From assembly GCF_001692325.1 (NCBI RefSeq), contig NZ_LXKN01000075.1, positions 62,001 to 126,000 of the forward strand: a stretch of 64,000 nucleotides of DNA, read 5' to 3'. The notes below the pieces were generated by a model. It saw only the letters and a program-made list of their open reading frames with translations. It had not been told where the DNA came from and ran no database searches. The position numbers were made by a program, and so were the translations under genes. The DNA comes from Rhizobium sp. AC27/96. Its GTDB lineage: Bacteria > Pseudomonadota > Alphaproteobacteria > Rhizobiales > Rhizobiaceae. Below, piece after piece: positions 8,182-16,552 of the stretch (positions are counted from its first letter, which is position 1; the number at the start of each line of letters is the position of its first letter).

Positions 8182-9225
8182 TCACTGTCCTTGTGCTGAA
8201 ATGTCGACGCGCCGGCCAGTCTTGGCGCTTTCGATCGCGCCGAGAACCATGGCGAGGCTGCGAATATTGTCGCGGCTTTCCGTTTCGGGCGGCTTGCCCG
8301 TTCTTATCGCTTCGATGAAGGAGGCAATGACGCTGGCGTGGCCATGCGTCTCTTCCTCATGCTTCGGGCCGGGAACCTCGATCGGGGTAAAGCCATGCAG
8401 CAGGCCCGGCTCATTGCCGGCGGTGCTGGCCTCGAAATTCTCTTCGCCGTCCCAGGTCAGCATGCCCTTGCTGCCGGTCAGCCGCCATTGGCTTTCCCAG
8501 CTCGTGCGTCGACCCTCGGCACACCAGGAGCCGCGATAGCTGAAGACGACATCGTCGGAAAAATCGAACAGCGCATGCGCCGATGCCCCGTGCTTGTACC
8601 AGGAACCCACAGGGTTCTTCTCGACGCAATAGACCGAGACCGGCACCTTGCCGGACACGAAACGAGCGGCATCGAAGGTGTGGATCGCCATGTCGAGCAG
8701 CAGGACATTGTCCATTTCCTCGCGGAAACCGCCGAAATGCGGCCCGAGGAAGAAATCGCAATGAATGCCCGTGAGTTCGCCGATCGCCCCCTCCTCCACG
8801 AAGCGCCGCAAGCGGCGTATCCCCGAGATGAAGCGGCGGTTCTGGATGATGGCATGGACCTTGCCGGCTTGAGCGGCGAGATCGATCAGCGCCGCACCCT
8901 CGGCGAGCGACGTCGCCATCGGCTTTTCGCTGAGCACGTGGCAACCGGCTTTCAGCGCCGTCGAGACAACGCCGAAACGCGCGGCCGGAATGACAACGTC
9001 GAAAACCAGGTCGGCCTTGGTCGCGGCGATGACCTCGCCCAGATCAGAGCCGATGACGGCATTGTCGAGGGCAAATTCTTTGGCAAGATTCTCCGCGGTC
9101 GCCCGGTTGAGATCAACCAGGCCCACGATCTGAATGGAGTCGGCAAGCGACGGCGTCGAGGCGATGGCCCTGAGCCAGCCTTTGGACATAGCTCCGCACC
9201 CGCACAAAATGGCATTAAATTTCAC
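8182..9225 (-). CDS. Gfo/Idh/MocA-family NAD(P)-dependent oxidoreductase
   Basis: 347 residues: N-terminal Rossmann domain beginning FNAILCGCGAMSKGWLRA, the EKPMATS motif near residue 95 carrying the catalytic Lys, then the C-terminal alpha/beta domain with HTFDAARF. It is the first gene of the sugar operon and is divergent from the LacI regulator gene. The pairing with a TIM-barrel isomerase and a disaccharide-type importer suggests oxidation of a sugar hydroxyl, for example to a 3-keto derivative. That is inference from context. Confidence 0.9.
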   Translation of the reverse strand: MKFNAILCGCGAMSKGWLRAIASTPSLADSIQIVGLVDLNRATAENLAKEFALDNAVIGSDLGEVIAATKADLVFDVVIPAARFGVVSTALKAGCHVLSEKPMATSLAEGAALIDLAAQAGKVHAIIQNRRFISGIRRLRRFVEEGAIGELTGIHCDFFLGPHFGGFREEMDNVLLLDMAIHTFDAARFVSGKVPVSVYCVEKNPVGSWYKHGASAHALFDFSDDVVFSYRGSWCAEGRRTSWESQWRLTGSKGMLTWDGEENFEASTAGNEPGLLHGFTPIEVPGPKHEEETHGHASVIASFIEAIRTGKPPETESRDNIRSLAMVLGAIESAKTGRRVDISAQGQ

Positions 9226-9270
9226 GATGTCCTCCAGCGGGTGGTGTCTAACCCCTCATGACACGCACTC

Positions 9271-9284
9271 CGTAAACGTTTACG
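9271..9284. promoter_or_regulatory. LacI-family operator in the divergent intergenic region
   Basis: CGTAAACGTTTACG is a perfect 14-bp palindrome with central CG, the classic LacI/GalR operator form. It lies 46 bp upstream of the oxidoreductase start and 50 bp upstream of the lacI-type gene, so one bound dimer could control both directions. Confidence 0.75.
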
Positions 9285-9333
9285 ATACTATGCGAAAAGA
9301 TTTTCCTGTGTCAATAGAGGAGGACTACGGAAA

Positions 9334-10404
9334 ATGGCGCATGGAGGAACACCGCGGCCGATGAAGGGAATTCGTCAGCTTGCCGAGCATCTCGATATCT
9401 CGATCGGCACAGTATCTCGCGCGTTGAACGGCAAGCCCGACGTCAACGAGGAGACCCGCAAGCGCGTACTCGCCGCCGCCGAACAGCTTGGCTATGTCGC
9501 CAACCAATCGGGGCGCAGCCTTCGGCAGGGCACGACAAACGTCATCGGCCTGATGATCCAGTCCAGCAAGGAAACCGTTGAAAACAGCGACAATTTCTTC
9601 CTGACGGTGACAGGCGGGCTGCAGAGCGTGTTCTCGCGCCACAACCTCGATCTGATCATGCTCCCCTGCCCGAATGATGAAGATCCCTACGAGTATCTGA
9701 AGCGCATGGTGGCGCGACGCATCGCCGACGCGATGATCATTTCGGAGACGCAGCGCGTCGACAAGCGCTTCGATCTGCTCGCCAAGGCGAAGATCCCCTT
9801 CGCAGCGCTTGGCCGCAGCCTCTCGGGCACGCAGCACCCTTGGGCCGATCTCGATTTCGACGGCGTCGCCAATTGCGCGATCGACAGGCTCGTGGCGCAT
9901 GGGCACCGCCGCATTGCCATCAGCACCCCCGCCAGCGATATCAACCTCGGCTTCGTCTTTGCCGAAGGCTATCGCCGCGCGCTGGAGCGGCACGGCATTG
10001 CCTATGACCCGGCGCTGGTGATCCGCGCCAAGTCGAGCGAACAGGGCGGCTATCAGGTCGCCGACGAACTGCTGCGCCTCGAAGACAGGCCGACGGCCGT
10101 CATCCTGATCTATGAGTTGATGGCCATCGGCCTCTATCGGCGGATGATGGAGGCTGACATCATTCCAGGCCGCGATATTGCAGTCGTCGGCTTTCGCGAG
10201 GCACCGCGCGCCAAATTCCTGCAGCCGGCGTTGACCTGCTTTCGCACCTCGCTCCACGATCTCGGGGTCGAATTGGCGGAAATCCTGCTGTCCAGCATGC
10301 CCGCCTACAATCATATCTACCCCAAGACGAACCGGCAGACGACCTGGCCGCTTGAGCTCGTTCCCGGGGAAAGCGATGCCTTCCATCTGACGGCGGCCAA
10401 ATAA
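9334..10404 (+). CDS. LacI-family transcriptional regulator of the sugar operon
   Basis: 356 residues. The HTH and hinge lie at about residues 10-65 (IRQLAEHLDISIGTVSRALNGKPDV is the family HTH), followed by a periplasmic-binding-protein-like effector domain. The start at 9334 has AGGAGG 10 bases upstream; an in-frame ATG at 9361 also has a GGAGG and cannot be excluded, which would shorten the protein by nine residues. The gene is divergent from the six-gene sugar operon with a perfect operator-like palindrome between them, so local control is very likely. The inducer is unknown. Confidence 0.92.
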   Translation: MAHGGTPRPMKGIRQLAEHLDISIGTVSRALNGKPDVNEETRKRVLAAAEQLGYVANQSGRSLRQGTTNVIGLMIQSSKETVENSDNFFLTVTGGLQSVFSRHNLDLIMLPCPNDEDPYEYLKRMVARRIADAMIISETQRVDKRFDLLAKAKIPFAALGRSLSGTQHPWADLDFDGVANCAIDRLVAHGHRRIAISTPASDINLGFVFAEGYRRALERHGIAYDPALVIRAKSSEQGGYQVADELLRLEDRPTAVILIYELMAIGLYRRMMEADIIPGRDIAVVGFREAPRAKFLQPALTCFRTSLHDLGVELAEILLSSMPAYNHIYPKTNRQTTWPLELVPGESDAFHLTAAK

Positions 10405-10493
10405 GGCAGCGCCGAAACGCCGCACCGACCGTATCACGGTTGCGGCATCGTCCGTCAGTTGCCATGTAAGACACCGCAAACAGGGGCAATGGC

Positions 10494-10883
10494 TTGAGCG
10501 AAGAAACTATCACACTTTACGAAGCAATCGGCGGCGACCGGACAGTGCGCGCGTTGACGGCGCGCTTCTACGAGCTGATGGACACGCTGCCGGAAGCCGC
10601 CAACTGCCGTGCCGTGCATCCGCCGAGCCTCGAGGGCTCGGCGGAGAAATTCTACGAATATCTGACCGGTTATCTTGGCGGGCCGCAGCTCTATATCGAG
10701 AAACGCGGCCATCCCCGCCTGCGCAGCCGACATTTCGTTGCGGCCATCGGCCCTCTGGAACGCGACGAGTGGCTGCTCTGTTTTCGGCGCGCCATGGACG
10801 AGACGATCGAAAACGAAAAGCTGAGAACCATCATCTGGGAGCCGATCGAACGGCTGGCCTTCCACATGCAGAACAGGGAATGA
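10494..10883 (+). CDS. Group II truncated haemoglobin
   Basis: 129 residues with the 2-on-2 globin pattern: YEAIGG at the N-terminus, B10 Tyr in RFYELMD, proximal His in RSRHF and the G8 Trp in DEWLLCF, which marks group II. It likely binds O2 or NO, with a protective role against nitrosative stress. The reading frame begins with TTG at 10494 behind an AGGGG site; the nearby ATG at 10489 is in another frame and closes after two codons. It is followed after 8 bp by a DUF423 gene, apparently co-transcribed. Confidence 0.9.
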   Translation: MSEETITLYEAIGGDRTVRALTARFYELMDTLPEAANCRAVHPPSLEGSAEKFYEYLTGYLGGPQLYIEKRGHPRLRSRHFVAAIGPLERDEWLLCFRRAMDETIENEKLRTIIWEPIERLAFHMQNRE

Positions 10884-10891
10884 GAGAAGAT

Positions 10892-11269
10892 ATGAGCTTT
10901 GGCGCGATAATCCGTCCAGCCACCCTGTTTGTCGCCGGCATCCTCGGCGGCGGTGGAGTGGCGCTTGCTGCGGCGGCCACGCACGGCGGAGACACGCATT
11001 TCCTCGGCGCTGCCTCCACCATGTGCCTGGCCCATGCCCCTGCCCTGCTGGCGCTCTATGCCGGCTATGACCGCATCCGCACGGCACCGGTCGCGGCCTT
11101 GCTGCTGGGATTGGGGACTCTGATCTTCGCCGGCGATCTGATCAACCGCCACTTCGGCGGCAGTTCGCTGTTTCCAATGGCGGCACCGATCGGCGGATTG
11201 GGTATGATCGCGGGTTGGGCGGTCATAGCGATCGGCGCTTTCTTCAGACCAGGCGCCACAAGAGCATAG
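10892..11269 (+). CDS. DUF423-like small membrane protein
   Basis: A 125-residue protein with four hydrophobic segments, opening with a helix rich in Gly and Ala (GILGGGGVALAAAATHGG) and a central helix around CLAHAPALLALYAG, as in the DUF423/YgdD family of small inner-membrane proteins of unknown function. A GAGA-type ribosome site precedes the ATG. It follows the truncated haemoglobin gene closely. No function can be proposed beyond membrane location. Confidence 0.75.
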   Translation: MSFGAIIRPATLFVAGILGGGGVALAAAATHGGDTHFLGAASTMCLAHAPALLALYAGYDRIRTAPVAALLLGLGTLIFAGDLINRHFGGSSLFPMAAPIGGLGMIAGWAVIAIGAFFRPGATRA

Positions 11270-11317
11270 AGGGCAATCGATCTTGGTGCTTCAGAACGGC
11301 CGATGGGCTACACCCTC

Positions 11318-11632
11318 TCAGATCCCTGAAACCACGCTGAAACCTTCGAATTGCGGCGGTCCCCAATAGAGACGCTTGTTATCGCCGGCATTGCGGTGCG
11401 CCGCGCGAAAATGCTCGGATTTCGTCCAGTTGATGAAATCCTCCTCGCTGAACCAGGTCGTGTGCGAGGAAAACAGCGTATAGCCTTCGTCCACATTCGC
11501 CTTGCCGCGCAGCAGACGGAACTCAAGGAAACCCGGCACTTCGGAAAGCCGGGAATCGCGCCCTCGCCAAACCTCTTCGAACTCGCCCTCCAAACCGATG
11601 ACGACCTTGAAGCGGTTCATGGCGATATACAT
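11318..11632 (-). CDS. hmuQ: HmuQ-like haem-degrading monooxygenase (IsdG fold)
   Basis: 104 residues of the antibiotic-biosynthesis-monooxygenase/IsdG fold. The haem-oxygenase triad is visible as Asn6, Trp69 and His79, with the same Trp-to-His spacing as the published Asn/Trp/His triad of staphylococcal IsdG. The MYIAMNRFKV start and FEGF ending match Bradyrhizobium HmuQ as I know it. HmuQ opens haem to release iron in the cytoplasm. It is the last gene of a three-gene operon with a DUF2325 protein and lies close to hmuPSTUV. A start at 11620 is possible but would remove the catalytic Asn context. Confidence 0.82.
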   Translation of the reverse strand: MYIAMNRFKVVIGLEGEFEEVWRGRDSRLSEVPGFLEFRLLRGKANVDEGYTLFSSHTTWFSEEDFINWTKSEHFRAAHRNAGDNKRLYWGPPQFEGFSVVSGI

Positions 11633-11651
11633 GGCGACCTCGTCCGAACGA

Positions 11652-11930
11652 TCAGACCTTCTTGCGACGCGGGACAGTTTTATCCACGCCCGGCGCAAAG
11701 GCAACGACATTTGCGCCGTCGCGCGTGATCTCGTCCAGTGGGCGGTCCGGCATTTCACCCGGGCGCCGCGCCTTCCATGAAGGGAAGGACGTGACGTTGG
11801 CGGCACGCTGCTGTTCTTCTGCTCGACGCATCAATAACTCGTAAAGTTCGGGCACCAGCCCATCGCCATTCTGCGCGGCCAGCTTATGCAGGCCGATCAG
11901 CATGAACCCGTCAGGGCCATTCTCGATCAT
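11652..11930 (-). CDS. Conserved small hypothetical protein between DUF2325 and HmuQ genes
   Basis: 92 residues, no signal peptide or membrane segment. The N-terminal half is helical (LIGLHKLAAQNGDGLVPELY), the C-terminal part basic and ending in PRRKKV. The ATG at 11930 overlaps the stop of the DUF2325 gene by 4 bases (ATGA), and the stop is 19 bp before hmuQ, so the three are almost certainly one operon. I do not recognise a family. The context suggests a role in haem or iron handling, unproven. Confidence 0.75.
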   Translation of the reverse strand: MIENGPDGFMLIGLHKLAAQNGDGLVPELYELLMRRAEEQQRAANVTSFPSWKARRPGEMPDRPLDEITRDGANVVAFAPGVDKTVPRRKKV

Positions 11931-12325
11931 TGGGAAATTTCTCGTTCTTTCATGGTCTGCAATGCGCGCTCGAGGCTGGATTTGCTGCCATTGCGCAGGG
12001 GAATGAATGTCTTGCCGAATTTCTTGCAGCCGGTCTTCACCCGCAGGCAGGCATCGTGGCTGATACAGTCGATCGGGCAGAAGACACAGTCGACCGAAGG
12101 CAACACGGTATCGATGCGCGATACCGCCTCGCGCAGACCACCATCGTGATGGATCAATTCCGCCCCGAAATTGCTGGCGATCTGGCGCAGATGCGCAACC
12201 TGGCAATCACGGCCGCCAACATAGAGAAAGCTGCGAATGTCGAGACCGGATTTCACGGGAGCCGGTGCCGGCGCTTGTGCCTGGCGGCTATCCCGACCAA
12301 AATCCTTCTTCCCCTTACGCGCCAT
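11927..12325 (-). CDS. DUF2325 domain protein
   Basis: 132 residues. A basic, Ala/Pro-rich N-terminal tail (about 1-25) leads into the DUF2325 core: FLYVGGRDCQ, ELIHHDGGLREA, a Cys-rich CVFCPIDCISHDAC stretch and VKTGCKK. The several Cys residues could bind metal or sense redox state; this is inference. It is first in an operon with a small protein and the HmuQ-like haem monooxygenase, and a TGA-N9-TCA iron box lies 94 bp upstream. Function unknown. Confidence 0.85.
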   Translation of the reverse strand: MARKGKKDFGRDSRQAQAPAPAPVKSGLDIRSFLYVGGRDCQVAHLRQIASNFGAELIHHDGGLREAVSRIDTVLPSVDCVFCPIDCISHDACLRVKTGCKKFGKTFIPLRNGSKSSLERALQTMKEREISQ

Positions 12326-12418
12326 ACATCACCCGTTTGCTGGTTGCTCTTGCGCGCTCGATTCCATCGAGCACGAGACAACCATATTAAACATGAGTTT
12401 TGGAGTAAAGTATAAAGT

Positions 12419-12433
12419 TGAGAGTTTTGATCA
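12419..12433 (-). promoter_or_regulatory. RirA iron-responsive operator (IRO) candidate upstream of DUF2325-hmuQ operon
   Basis: TGA at 12419-12421 and TCA at 12431-12433 with exactly nine bases between match the rhizobial IRO consensus TGA-N9-TCA. It lies between the tonB stop and the DUF2325 gene start, in an AT-rich stretch. The motif is short and could occur by chance. Confidence 0.5.
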
Positions 12434-12459
12434 TATTTTAATGCGGCGCTATCGGAGGG

Positions 12460-13713
12460 CTAGCGGCCTCCGACCTGAACCGCTTGCATGAACGGCCAAG
12501 TCGGCTTGTCCCACTCCGGAGGCAATGGCGGAAAAGGCGCTGCATTGCGGATTTGCTCTATCACGGCTTGATCCAATCCAGAATCCCCGGAACTGCGCGC
12601 CAGAGAAATAGATCGAAGCTCGCCGCCAGACCCGATCGACAAGTTCACGACAAGCGTCAGGCCCTTCTCATATTTGGAAGACACGCGTTGCACGTAGCGC
12701 TTAATACGGGTTTGGACTTTGCCCTTATAGTTTGCAATAGCGGCATCGCCTGAACCGGTTCGGCGAGCGTTCAGCTGCGAATTTGAGTCGGACTGAGCCG
12801 TTTCCGTGCCGTCTACGGATCCTCTCTTGGAATCCTGCTGGCTCTCGCCTTTCGATCCCGACTTCGCCTTCACGATCTTTGCTACCGGTTTCTTGACTTC
12901 CTTCGGCTTCTCGACGGGCTTTGGTTTTTCCACCGGCGTCACGACTTCCGGCGCCGGCTCGACCGGCTGCGCCTCGACCACTTCGTTCTCGACGGGTTGC
13001 ACCGGATCGACAGGCTGCACGACGGTTGTCTCAGCCGGTACCTGCGTCGCTAGTATCTGCGGCTGCGCGGAGGCGACTGTTTCGGGTGGAGCCTGCTCGA
13101 CCGGCTGAACGGCCTCGGCCGTCTGGACAGGCTGCGCTTCCGTGGTTTGCGGCTGGACGACATCGGGCTGCGGCGCCCGTGTCTCTTCCGGCATCACCTC
13201 GGTCGGCTGAACCGTTTGTGGCTGCACTGCTTCGGCCGTAACCTGTTCCGGCTGCGGCTGCTCGTTCTCCTCGCCTGCGGCCATCTGGTCGGTATCGGAG
13301 TTGCCGATCATGATGACGCTGACGGTATCGCCCGCTTCTTCCTGTGCTTCTTCCGGCGTTGCGACAAAGGTGATCAGCAGGATCGCGACGACGATCGCGT
13401 GGAACAGGCAGGAACCCATGCCGGAGAAGATCAGCGATGTCCCGCGTGCCGCGATGGTCTTGCCGGCCCTCTCGGGCATCGCGTCCATCGGCAGCTGCTC
13501 GGCTGCCTCATCCGCCACAGGCTCGCTCGGATGCTCTGGAAAAGAAGCGATCTGTGTGAACCGGCTGTAGTGAGACACCGCCTCACCGGCGGGCGGGCGC
13601 GGTATGCCCTCAAGGCCGGTAAGCTCGTGGCCTGGGAGCACACTCGGATTGTTGTCATTCATGTCGCCGCTGGCGCGGCGCTCCATGGAAACCTTGACCG
13701 AGCGCGTCGCCAT
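12460..13713 (-). CDS. tonB: TonB energy-transducing protein
   Basis: 417 residues. One membrane anchor lies near residues 98-118 (IVVAILLITFVATP), preceded by a long cytoplasmic tail. A periplasmic Pro/Gln/Glu/Val-rich spacer follows, with PKPVEKPKEV repeats, then a C-terminal TonB domain from about residue 330 (RIKRYVQRVSSKY). It couples the proton-motive force to outer-membrane receptors such as haem and siderophore receptors. The long N-terminal tail is typical of rhizobial TonB. It starts 5 bp after the stop of a small exported protein gene and is divergent from hmuPSTUV. No exbB or exbD is in this window. Confidence 0.9.
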   Translation of the reverse strand: MATRSVKVSMERRASGDMNDNNPSVLPGHELTGLEGIPRPPAGEAVSHYSRFTQIASFPEHPSEPVADEAAEQLPMDAMPERAGKTIAARGTSLIFSGMGSCLFHAIVVAILLITFVATPEEAQEEAGDTVSVIMIGNSDTDQMAAGEENEQPQPEQVTAEAVQPQTVQPTEVMPEETRAPQPDVVQPQTTEAQPVQTAEAVQPVEQAPPETVASAQPQILATQVPAETTVVQPVDPVQPVENEVVEAQPVEPAPEVVTPVEKPKPVEKPKEVKKPVAKIVKAKSGSKGESQQDSKRGSVDGTETAQSDSNSQLNARRTGSGDAAIANYKGKVQTRIKRYVQRVSSKYEKGLTLVVNLSIGSGGELRSISLARSSGDSGLDQAVIEQIRNAAPFPPLPPEWDKPTWPFMQAVQVGGR

Positions 13714-13718
13714 GGCCG

Positions 13719-14180
13719 TCAGCCTTCAAAAGGAACGGAGGTCTGCGAGCGGGTCGTCAACGCGGCCTTGCACTCGCCCGCCGCCGGGCCGTCGCAGACC
13801 GGCGTGTCGTTGATGATGATGCGCGACACCGTCTCGCACTTCACGCCGGGCATGTCGAATTGCCGCACGCGCTTCTTGCCGAGCGGCAATTCGCGAAAAT
13901 CGAGAACGGTAACACGGTCGACCGCATTCTTGTCGTTGAAGAAGGCAAGCTCGAAGGAGATCTTGTTGATCGGCGTCGCCATGTCGTTCTCGGCGACGAA
14001 GGTCATCATGCAGCCCTTCTGGGACGGCGCCAGCGCATTTAGCTCGACATTGAGCTTGTGGTTGGCCGCTGCGGGAGCCGGCGCAGCACTTGCATCCTGG
14101 GCGAAAGCCGGGGCGCAGGATGCCGCCGCGAACATGCCCGAAATAGCGAGCGCCAGGATCGTCTTCGTCAGCATCGACAT
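13719..14180 (-). CDS. Exported conserved hypothetical protein upstream of tonB
   Basis: 153 residues with a clear Sec signal peptide (about 1-28, ending AFAQ) and a beta-rich mature domain containing paired Cys residues (GCMMTF, GVKCET, PVCDG, GECKA) that suggest periplasmic disulfides. The longer frame begins upstream, but the ATG at 14180 has GGAG at proper distance and gives the signal peptide directly. Co-transcribed with tonB and sharing the divergent, iron-box-containing promoter region with hemP. Not recognised as a characterised family. Confidence 0.8.
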   Translation of the reverse strand: MSMLTKTILALAISGMFAAASCAPAFAQDASAAPAPAAANHKLNVELNALAPSQKGCMMTFVAENDMATPINKISFELAFFNDKNAVDRVTVLDFRELPLGKKRVRQFDMPGVKCETVSRIIINDTPVCDGPAAGECKAALTTRSQTSVPFEG

Positions 14181-14290
14181 ATCTCCGAATATGTTTTTGA
14201 CGACTGTTGACCCGGCTAACCGCTCAGGCGTGCATCGTCTCATTTTTAAACTTGACTTTGTCAGTCTTCTATTGCGTCTTTATGGAACCA

Positions 14291-14305
14291 TGAGTATGCA
14301 AGTCA
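14291..14305 (+). promoter_or_regulatory. RirA iron-responsive operator (IRO) candidate between tonB operon and hmuPSTUV
   Basis: TGA at 14291-14293, nine bases, TCA at 14303-14305: an exact match to the IRO consensus TGA-N9-TCA, 35 bp before hemP in the divergent region. A near match (TGA-N9-TCT) begins at 14253. Haem uptake and tonB are established RirA targets in rhizobia. Confidence 0.6.
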
Positions 14306-14339
14306 AGATAAATTTGGCCGGACAAGGGTTCGGCCCACG

Positions 14340-14540
14340 ATGAATTTTCAGGCAAAACTAAACGGGATGATTGCTGAGAAGACCCCAACGCCGCCGGCTC
14401 AAAGCACGACGGCACCGCAGGTAAGAATTGTCGAGAGCACGGATATTTTCCGGGGCCAGACCGAAATTATGATCAAGCATGAAGGCGTTATCTATCGAAT
14501 GAAGATCACGCGCCAAGGCAAGCTCATACTCAACAAATAG
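14340..14540 (+). CDS. hemP: HemP/HmuP haemin uptake protein
   Basis: 66 residues. The C-terminal half has the HemP signature: STDIFRGQTEIMIKHEG, then YRMKITRQGKLILNK. In S. meliloti, HmuP is needed for expression of the outer-membrane haem receptor gene, so a regulatory role is likely. It is first in the hmuPSTUV operon, 9 bp before hmuS. The receptor gene itself is not in the window. Confidence 0.92.
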   Translation: MNFQAKLNGMIAEKTPTPPAQSTTAPQVRIVESTDIFRGQTEIMIKHEGVIYRMKITRQGKLILNK

Positions 14541-14549
14541 GCATGACAG

Positions 14550-15605
14550 ATGACTGAGACGACCAGACCCACCCCCGCCGCCATCCGCGCTTTCCGCGCA
14601 GAAAACCCGAAGATGCGAGAGCGCGATATCGCCGCCCGCCTCGAGATTTCCGAAGCCGCCCTGGTCGCGGCCGAAGTCGGTATTTCGGCCATCCGCATCG
14701 ACGCTGACGCCAACCGCTTTCTGGAGCGGATCGCCTCGCTCGGCGAAGTCATGGCCCTGTCGCGCAACGAAAGCGCCGTTCACGAAAAGATCGGCGTCTA
14801 CGAAAACATCAAGACCGGCGTCCACGCCGCGATCGTTCTCGGCGAGAATATCGACCTGCGCATTTTCCCGAAGCGCTGGGCACATGCCTTCGCCGTCACC
14901 AAGACCGATGGCGACCAGCAGAAGCTGAGCCTGCAGTTTTTCGACAAGGCCGGCGACGCCGTTCACAAGGTGCATCTGCGCCCTGATTCGAATGTCGATG
15001 CCTATCAAGCCATGGTCGCCGAGCTGCGGCTTGACGATCAGTCGCAGGAATTCGCCGAAGATCGCTCCGGCTATGACAATGGCGCCACCGACGGCGACGT
15101 CAGCCGCGACGAGCTGCGCGATCACTGGAGCCGGATGACGGACACACATGAATTCTTCGGCATGCTGAAGAAGCTGAAGATTGGCCGTCAGGAAGCGATC
15201 CGCACCGTCGGCGACGACTATGCCTGGAAGCTGGAGACCGGCGCGGTCGCCGAGATGATGCATGCGTCGGTGCGCGAAGGCCTGCCGATCATGTGCTTCG
15301 TCGCTAACGAAGGCACGGTCCAGATCCACTCCGGCCCGATCTTCAATGTCCAGACCATGGGGCCCTGGATTAACGTCATGGACCCGACTTTCCATCTGCA
15401 CCTTCGCCAGGATCACATTGCCGAGGCTTGGGCCGTGCGCAAGCCGACCAAGGATGGGCATGTCAGCTCGGTGGAAGCCTACAACGCCAAGGGCGAGATG
15501 ATCATCCAGTTCTTCGGCAAACGGAAAGAAGGCTTCGACGAGCGCCCCGACTGGCGCGTCATCATCGAAAATCTGACGAGAACCGGCGCCAGCGTCGCTG
15601 CATAA
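14550..15605 (+). CDS. hmuS: Haemin-degrading factor / haem chaperone HmuS
   Basis: 351 residues, the normal length for HemS/HmuS, built of two related halves; the second half carries WAVRKPTKDGHVSS-type sequence. The family binds cytoplasmic haem delivered by HmuTUV and either degrades it or hands it to an oxygenase. It lies between hemP and hmuT with short gaps. The presence of an HmuQ-like monooxygenase nearby raises the possibility that HmuS mainly traffics haem here, which is inference. Confidence 0.93.
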   Translation: MTETTRPTPAAIRAFRAENPKMRERDIAARLEISEAALVAAEVGISAIRIDADANRFLERIASLGEVMALSRNESAVHEKIGVYENIKTGVHAAIVLGENIDLRIFPKRWAHAFAVTKTDGDQQKLSLQFFDKAGDAVHKVHLRPDSNVDAYQAMVAELRLDDQSQEFAEDRSGYDNGATDGDVSRDELRDHWSRMTDTHEFFGMLKKLKIGRQEAIRTVGDDYAWKLETGAVAEMMHASVREGLPIMCFVANEGTVQIHSGPIFNVQTMGPWINVMDPTFHLHLRQDHIAEAWAVRKPTKDGHVSSVEAYNAKGEMIIQFFGKRKEGFDERPDWRVIIENLTRTGASVAA

Positions 15606-15615
15606 GAAGTGGCCC

Positions 15616-16551
15616 ATGACGATGTTTAAGAACTTCAAGCGCATCAAGCCTTGGGAAGTCGCACTGACCTTGGTGGTGATGACCCTGCCGCTCGTACCCG
15701 CCAATCCGATTGCCGGATATGGCAGCCTCGTGCGCCACGCCCACGCCGCCGAGACGACCAAGAAGCTCGATACCACGCGCCTCGTCTCCATCGGCGGCGA
15801 CGTCACAGAGATCATTTACGCGCTTGGCGAGGAGAAACGGCTGATCGCTCGCGATTCCACCAGCCTCTACCCAAAGGAAGCCGCCAAGCTTCCCGATGTC
15901 GGCTATATGCGCGCGCTGTCTCCGGAAGGAATTCTGGCGGTCAATCCAAGCGCCATCATCGCCGTCGAAGGCTCCGGTCCGCCGGAAGCTCTGGCCGTGC
16001 TGCACAATGCCAGCCTGCCTTTCGAAACCGTGCCGCAGACCTATGACCGCGACGGCATCCTGAAGAAGATCGAGGTTGTCGGCGGACTGCTCGGCGTGCC
16101 TGAAAAGACGAAAGCCCTGGAAGATAAGGTCGCCGCCGATCTGGACGCCGCCATCGTCGACGCCGCCAAGCGGCCAGAGGTCGAGCGCAAGCGCGTGCTC
16201 TTCGTGCTCAGCAACCAGAATGGCAAGATCCTCGCTTCGGGCACCGATACGGCCGCCGATGGCATCATCAAGCTCTCTGGCGCCCTTAACGCGATTACCG
16301 GTTTTACCGGCTATAAGTCGTTGACGGATGAAGCGATCATCGAAGCCAAGCCCGACGTGATCCTCATCATGGATCGCGAAGGTCCATTGTCGATGTCGAA
16401 CGAAGATCTGCTGAAGCAGCCGGCGATTTCGCTGACACCCGCAGCCAGCCACAAGGCAGTCATTCGCATGGATGGCCTGCATCTGCTTGGCTTCGGTCCA
16501 CGCACAGCCAGTGCCATTCGAGAGCTGAACGCAGCTATCTACGGAGGCTGA
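15616..16551 (+). CDS. hmuT: Periplasmic haem-binding protein HmuT
   Basis: 311 residues. The N-terminal signal region (about 1-48, hydrophobic VALTLVVMTLPLVPANP, ending HAHAAE) is followed by the TroA/BtuF-type binding fold: TTRLVSIGGDVTEIIYALGEE, the DVGYMRALSPEGILAVNPSAI-type block, and the QTYDRDGI segment carrying a candidate haem-ligating Tyr. It binds haem in the periplasm and passes it to HmuUV. Two Met codons lie at the start (15616 and 15622); either could be used. Confidence 0.93.
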   Translation: MTMFKNFKRIKPWEVALTLVVMTLPLVPANPIAGYGSLVRHAHAAETTKKLDTTRLVSIGGDVTEIIYALGEEKRLIARDSTSLYPKEAAKLPDVGYMRALSPEGILAVNPSAIIAVEGSGPPEALAVLHNASLPFETVPQTYDRDGILKKIEVVGGLLGVPEKTKALEDKVAADLDAAIVDAAKRPEVERKRVLFVLSNQNGKILASGTDTAADGIIKLSGALNAITGFTGYKSLTDEAIIEAKPDVILIMDREGPLSMSNEDLLKQPAISLTPAASHKAVIRMDGLHLLGFGPRTASAIRELNAAIYGG

Positions 16552-16552
16552 C

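Noticed and set aside
10489..10491. ATG as start of the truncated haemoglobin
   Set aside because: It is out of frame and reaches a stop after two codons; the TTG at 10494 opens the globin frame.
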